Assembly (NCBI GenBank): GCA_034696485.1
Contig: JAQIWT010001052.1
Coordinates: 1 to 12,808, forward strand
Direction of reading: 5' to 3'
Length of the DNA stretch: 12,808 bases
Origin: Isohypsibius dastychi
Lineage: Eukaryota > Tardigrada > Eutardigrada > Parachela > Isohypsibiidae
Positions 8,873 to 12,808 of the stretch are shown here, in pieces (position 1 is the stretch's first letter; every line of letters begins with the position of its first letter). The position numbers were made by a program, and so were the translations under genes. The notes under the pieces are model-generated. The model made no database searches. It was not told the DNA's origin and worked only from the letters and a program-made list of their open reading frames with translations.

Positions 8873-9030
8873 CTCGGTAGTTTCTGGATCAAGTTTTTTA
8901 TACTGTACTTTATACTGTACGTTAATATTAAGAGAATCACGTGGTAGATCTGAAGAACTTAAAGACAGAACAGGAATGGCGACTAAATCGAGAGAGAACA
9001 CGAAGCTGCAGTCATCATAGCGCGAAACAC
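8873..9030. other. convergent 3' intergenic region
   Basis: This gap of 158 bp separates the stop codons of SLC25A26 (+) and ATP6AP1 (-), so both 3' UTRs must lie in or across it. It holds a 12-bp tandem duplication. No AATAAA is present on either strand; on the minus strand the duplication supplies two TATAAA hexamers that could serve as variant poly(A) signals. Confidence 0.5.
8897..8920. repeat. perfect 12-bp tandem duplication
   Basis: TTTATACTGTAC occurs twice without a gap or mismatch at 8897-8908 and 8909-8920, in the shared 3' region of two convergent genes. It is a simple tandem duplication read directly from the sequence. Each copy contains TGTA on the plus strand and TATAAA on the minus strand. 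Confidence 0.9.
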
Positions 9031-10175
9031 TCATTCATTTGGAACAGATAATAATTTAGATGTCTTCGGATCGTCAAAACGGTCCATCGTCTTGATGCTT
9101 GCAAGCATGGTTATTCCGAAAAACATGATAAAGGTCATCGTCAAGCCAGTTATAACAGCCATCCACAATCCGATAGTGAAGGCATATTCGCAGGGTTCAA
9201 CTGGGTCGAAAGTCTCGGTGGTGCTGTTCAAGAACGGCTGAAACTATAATAAACCGGAAATGAAACCTCACTTTTAAAAAAAGAGAAAAATTGAACGTTT
9301 ATATTATAAATCGTGCATAAACTTACTATCACTTCACCGAAGACCAGACCATATTGCGTCGCGGGGTCTTGCGGAGTGAGAGGCGAGATGAAATTGGTAA
9401 TGGTCGGTTCCTTGCAGTAGTATGATGCACCCATAGAAGCATACAACTCCTCCGTGCTCAATTCCTCGTTCTCAACCTTCACGCTGCCGTTTGTAGAAGT
9501 ATATGTAACATCCATCGTCAAATTGGTCAGATACCAGTTGAATATGTCCCTTCCGAAATCCATTCTGCAATATATCGTCGTAAGAGTTTGAGGCGTTACC
9601 TACGCGCACTCATTCTCACCTGAAACTGGCGCTTTTAATGCTCGAGTTCCCGAAATTCCCGGTGAAATCCACTTGCAACCTACATAACGGAAGGAAGAAG
9701 CAATGTGGTCAGAAGTCACTTTCATGAACGTCAACGGAAGAAAAATACCAGGCTGTTTCGTTTGATCCCGAATTTCCAGAACAATCACTTCCGGTCACCG
9801 TATAGGTAGCATTAGAGATATCTTCATCAAGCACCAGATCCCTCTGTCCAGCTTCCCGTGCCCATATTCTCACATCAGTGGTCTCCATCAAAGTACACCC
9901 ATGACGAAAAATCAGAGAATCGTTATTGTTGAATACGATTCCTGGACCCCTTGAATCCTCGTCATTTGTCGCACGAAGTTGCCTTGAAAGCAGCTCTTCT
10001 CGTGCTTCAGAAATACTCTGCAAAATAACACCACTGTCTGATCGAGGCAGATACACGACTAATGCTCACTGGAACGAGAATGTCCGAATGCAATTACCTG
10101 AATTCTGATAGACGAAACAGCTGAAATAAAACATGCGACGACGATGATTGCACAAAATATCCTTATCAGCCCCAT
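9031..10175 (-). CDS. ATP6AP1: V-ATPase accessory subunit S1 / Ac45 homologue, short form
   Basis: Model: complement(join(9031..9237, 9327..9564, 9620..9679, 9749..10017, 10098..10175)), 283 residues. Ac45 is a type I membrane glycoprotein of the V-ATPase Vo sector that aids assembly and targeting of the pump. Exon 1 encodes a 26-residue signal peptide (hydrophobic core IFCAIIVVACFISAV), with an in-frame stop upstream of its ATG. R38-Q39-L40-R41 fits an RxxR furin-type site. The lumenal part has seven N-glycosylation sequons (such as SNATY, TNLTM, TNGSV and LNSTT) and four cysteines. A C-terminal membrane helix (about FTIGLWMAVITGLTMTFIMF) precedes the cytosolic family hallmark KTMDRFDDPK and a short tail. 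At 283 residues it is far shorter than the roughly 470 of human Ac45; the N-terminal lumenal domain is absent. It is divergent from ST7 and convergent with SLC25A26. The identity is firm; the first exon is less so. Confidence 0.88.
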
Positions 10176-10700
10176 GACCAAAGAGCGTATGATATCTCGT
10201 CCTTGAAAAACTTGGATGGGGAACTACTTCCAAACGTGGGAAAATACAAGACACAAACTCAAGGAAGATCGATCACATGGCGATAATTCAAAATCCTCCT
10301 TTCCATACGACTGCCTTGATTGTTTGATTGCTTGATTGCTTTCAAATACAGGGAATTATTACCGTCGCATACGGTGGTTCGACAATATTTTAATTCTTCC
10401 CTGTGCCAAGGGTAAGAACAGGAGGAATGGTTTTCAAAATATTTATTCTAAAGACGATTTATCAAGTATGTTGTCAAATATAACTAACACTCCCCACCAT
10501 TTATTAAGGATGAATTGCGACGGATCCAGTAATCAAACTTCCCTGTGATTCACAAGCCCCGCCCGCCTAATATATATCCGTCAACACAGCTTTTAGCTGT
10601 GAAGCAGCATCCGACAAGATCTGATTCTTTGCCACTTTTCCCGCAAACAGAATCGGGTTTGCTCATTTGTACCCGGAATATTGATATATCTTCTTGCACG
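10176..10700. promoter_or_regulatory. divergent intergenic region between ATP6AP1 and ST7
   Basis: About 525 bp separate the two start codons, so it should contain both promoters and 5' UTRs. A TATATATC stretch occurs near 10570 on the ST7 side and a short tandem repeat at 10315-10338. Open frames at 10336-10548 (+) and 10810-10550 (-) show no recognisable protein. No firm transcription start can be placed by eye. Confidence 0.5.
10315..10338. repeat. three tandem copies of YTTGATTG
   Basis: CTTGATTG, TTTGATTG and CTTGATTG follow one another without gaps; the middle copy differs at one base. The run lies 140 bp from the ATP6AP1 start codon, inside the divergent promoter region. It could be simple-sequence slippage or clustered binding sites; GATTG/CAATC resembles the CCAAT-box core only in part. 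Confidence 0.8.
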
Positions 10701-12808
10701 ATGTTCAATCTTATTTTCTGTGAGTAATGTGTACAGCTTCGGCATCTATCAGGCCTTCCCACGGCTACGTAGATTGTAAATGACCTTGTTATTGTTTTCT
10801 TTCCAGCCACTCTTTTTATGAACTCATTGACTCCGAAATTCTATGTCGCGCTGACTGGAACGTCCTCCTTGGTTTCTGGTCTTATTCTGGTAATACCAAA
10901 TCAACAATTATTCTTCATTGTTGGAGGAATGAGTTATTCTCTCTTCTGCAGATATTTGAATGGTGGTATTACAAGAAATACGGCATTTCGTTTTTGGAGC
11001 AGCTGTCAATTACCCATCTGACTCCGTGGTTCGGCAGTGGGAATGCAACAGCAAATGGAACTGATAGCGAGACATCTTCGTCGGGTGAAAGCTCGCAACA
11101 AGGTTGATGTTGTCTCGAACCGAATGAAAACGAACCCGTTTTCACCAACACTCCATTCCTTTGTTTTTCAGAAGTTCAAGTGACGGAAAATCCATTTAAA
11201 TTGTTTCGTGGACCGGAGTACAGCAGATATTTGAAATCTAAAGGGAAGGAGCCGCTCACTTTTTATGACATGAATCTTTCCGCCCAAGAACATCAGAATC
11301 TGTTTCCGCTGGAGATTTATTCGTCGAGAGAAGACTTTGATAGTATGTTTGGACTTTTTCCTGTCTCATCACCACTGACGATTTTTTGGCAATAGCGATG
11401 CAACGTGCTTGGAGAGAGCGAGATCCGGCGCTTCGGGTCTCGATTGCAGAAGGACTGTTACAGAAGAATCCCGAGTATAATTTTTAAAATTCATAATATT
11501 CCCGCCGGAGTGGATTTACCTATCGATTTCGCAGTTGCGTGCCTGCCCTAGTTTTATTAGGGGAAGAAGGATCGAAAATGATACCGGAAACGGAAAGTCG
11601 TTTCCGCGACGCTCTACGGGTGATGGAGAATTATTTGTCCAAACGGCGGAATGGATTGATTGCTTACGACGAAGAAGCGCACGGTAATGTGCAATTAGCT
11701 GCATGAGGCTGAATATCTTTTTGTCATTTGTTCTGTAAACAGCAAGAGAAATGGAGATTTCTTTCTACGTGAGACGACGTTTGGCGATGTGCTTTCGGAA
11801 ATTGCGGAAGTTCAAGGAGGCCGTTAAAATCATGAAAGATGTAAGCACCGAATATCCTGGTTAGTTATCTCCACAATCATCGTCCTTCATTGGTATTTTT
11901 CCAGTTACTCAAAGAATTCCCCTTGATTATGGATATTCATGAAAATCTCATTGAGTGTTTGTTGGAAATGAAGGCTTACGCCGATGTACAGGCAGTCATG
12001 GCAAAATATGATGGTTAGTATTTCAGTTTTGCATTCGTTATGATAATAGTAATTCCGCGGATTTTGGGTATGAGCAAAAGCTGAGGATTTTTTCCGTTTT
12101 TTCAGACGTTAATTTACCGAAGTCTGCAACTATCGTGTATACGGCTGCGCTTCTAAAATGTCGATGTGTTGGTGAAAGGTAAATTGCTGTCATTTCGAGA
12201 TTTCGGAAATACCGTGTGGGAATATACTCTGGGTGCGTAGGTTTTCACCCGATCTTGTGTCCAAGCGAGGAATCTCAGCTGTTGAACTCAACGCCATAGA
12301 AGCGATCCACCGTGCAGTTGAATTCAATCCTCATGTTCCAAAAGTACGTAGCAATGTGCAAGCTCCCATAAAAACTGTCACATTATATTATATAAAATAG
12401 TATTAAAATAAATATGACATACTATAATCAGAATATAATACAACATGATATCAAACTACAACATTGTATTATTAACCATTTCTCTTTATACAGTACTTGC
12501 TCGAAGAAAACGCGTTTATTCTACCTCCGGAACATATCGTGCGACGGGGTGATAGCGAGGCTTTGGCCTATGCGTTTTTCAATTTGGATCACTGGAAAGA
12601 CATTGAAGGAGCTCTGAAAATCTTACACATGACATGGGAAGGAAGTAAGCAAATTCTTGTTGTTCTGGTAGTAGTAAGAATTTCTTTGAGCACTGTTTTA
12701 TTTTCTTCTTCACTGTGTGGAAAAACTGTTAAAAAAGTTCATTTCTCCGACGTGGCTAACCGCTGTTTTTGCAGCGTTTCGGGCTTTACCATACCCGCTT
12801 GAAAAAGG
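10701..12808 (+). CDS. ST7: suppressor of tumorigenicity 7 protein homologue (ST7), 3' end cut by window
   Basis: Model: join(10701..10719, 10807..10889, 10952..11102, 11172..11342, 11396..11474, 11535..11683, 11743..11840, 11905..12013, 12106..12178, 12241..12343, 12494..12644, 12775..>12808), 406 codons so far against about 585 residues in human ST7. ST7 is a conserved multi-pass membrane protein with TPR-like helices; its biochemical role is uncertain, with links to growth control and matrix remodelling in mammals. Hallmarks are [20 protein letters not shown] (membrane segment 1), [132 protein letters not shown] and PYPLEKG at the window edge. A loop rich in Ser/Gly/Thr (about 75-100) differs from vertebrates, as does the segment at 191-221. 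All phases fit. A 19-nt first coding exon gives MFNLIF, like the vertebrate MFG start. Confidence 0.95.

Noticed and set aside
8581-9034. Two long reverse open frames (137 and 119 codons) over the SLC25A26 3' end
   Set aside because: They lie antisense to exons 7-8 of a well-supported carrier gene and its UTR. They have no known motif and cross into the Ac45 stop region; they look like shadow frames.
9228-9326. C-terminal part of a reverse frame reading past GTAAGT (ending in a Phe/Ser-rich run)
   Set aside because: It is intron read-through. Splicing at 9326/9238 restores the Ac45 frame into the membrane helix and KTMDRFDDPK.
10019-10097. Alternative Ac45 acceptor (TTCCAG) closer to the signal exon
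   Set aside because: Using it puts a TGA directly in frame. The TTTTGCAG acceptor at 10018 joins in phase 0 with no stop.
10550-10810. Reverse 86-codon frame before ST7
   Set aside because: It overlaps the ST7 first exon and intron antisense, and shows no motif or splice logic.

Overview
This window looks like animal nuclear DNA, not bacterial. Real coding sequence occurs only as short exons joined across small introns, mostly 50-110 nt. These introns have GT donors and often a TTTTCAG-type acceptor. Small introns, tight packing and moderate AT content suggest a nematode, perhaps a basal (Dorylaimia/Trichuris-like) one. That placement is an inference; a tardigrade or other small-genome invertebrate is not excluded. 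No operon logic, CRISPR array, rRNA or tRNA was recognised.

Layout. Positions 1-66 are probably the last codons of a plus-strand gene that starts outside the window. Positions 67-3060 hold no gene I can name. They contain several coding-like stretches, the best being a reverse-strand open frame at 620-877. At 3061-5731 (+) lies a seven-exon gene for a secreted, 14-cysteine protein resembling the insect 27 kDa haemolymph glycoprotein family (DUF1397). It has an unusual basic linker and a hydrophobic C-terminal tail. Positions 5732-6436 are unassigned and carry overlapping coding-like frames on both strands. At 6437-6901 (+) is a three-exon gene for a tiny arginine-rich protein that resembles a protamine or sperm nuclear basic protein. 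Positions 6902-7574 are unassigned. At 7575-8872 (+) is a complete eight-exon mitochondrial S-adenosylmethionine carrier (SLC25A26). Convergent with it, at 9031-10175 (-), is a five-exon homologue of the V-ATPase accessory subunit Ac45 (ATP6AP1). It appears to encode only a signal peptide plus the fragment that lies after the furin site in other animals. A divergent intergenic region of about 525 bp then leads into ST7 (suppressor of tumorigenicity 7; +, 10701 onwards). Twelve ST7 exons are visible before the window cuts the gene.

The three recognisable housekeeping genes act in different compartments: mitochondrial SAM import, V-ATPase assembly, and an ST7 membrane protein. They share no obvious pathway; their closeness fits a compact genome. 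The exon models for SLC25A26, ATP6AP1 and ST7 keep reading-frame phase at every junction and recover family motifs, so I regard them as solid. The DUF1397-like gene is also consistent throughout, except for one optional 39-nt exon and an intron-rich 5' end. The most interesting items are the shortened Ac45, the protamine-like gene and the tail on the DUF1397-like protein. I saw no evidence of a wholly new multi-gene system.
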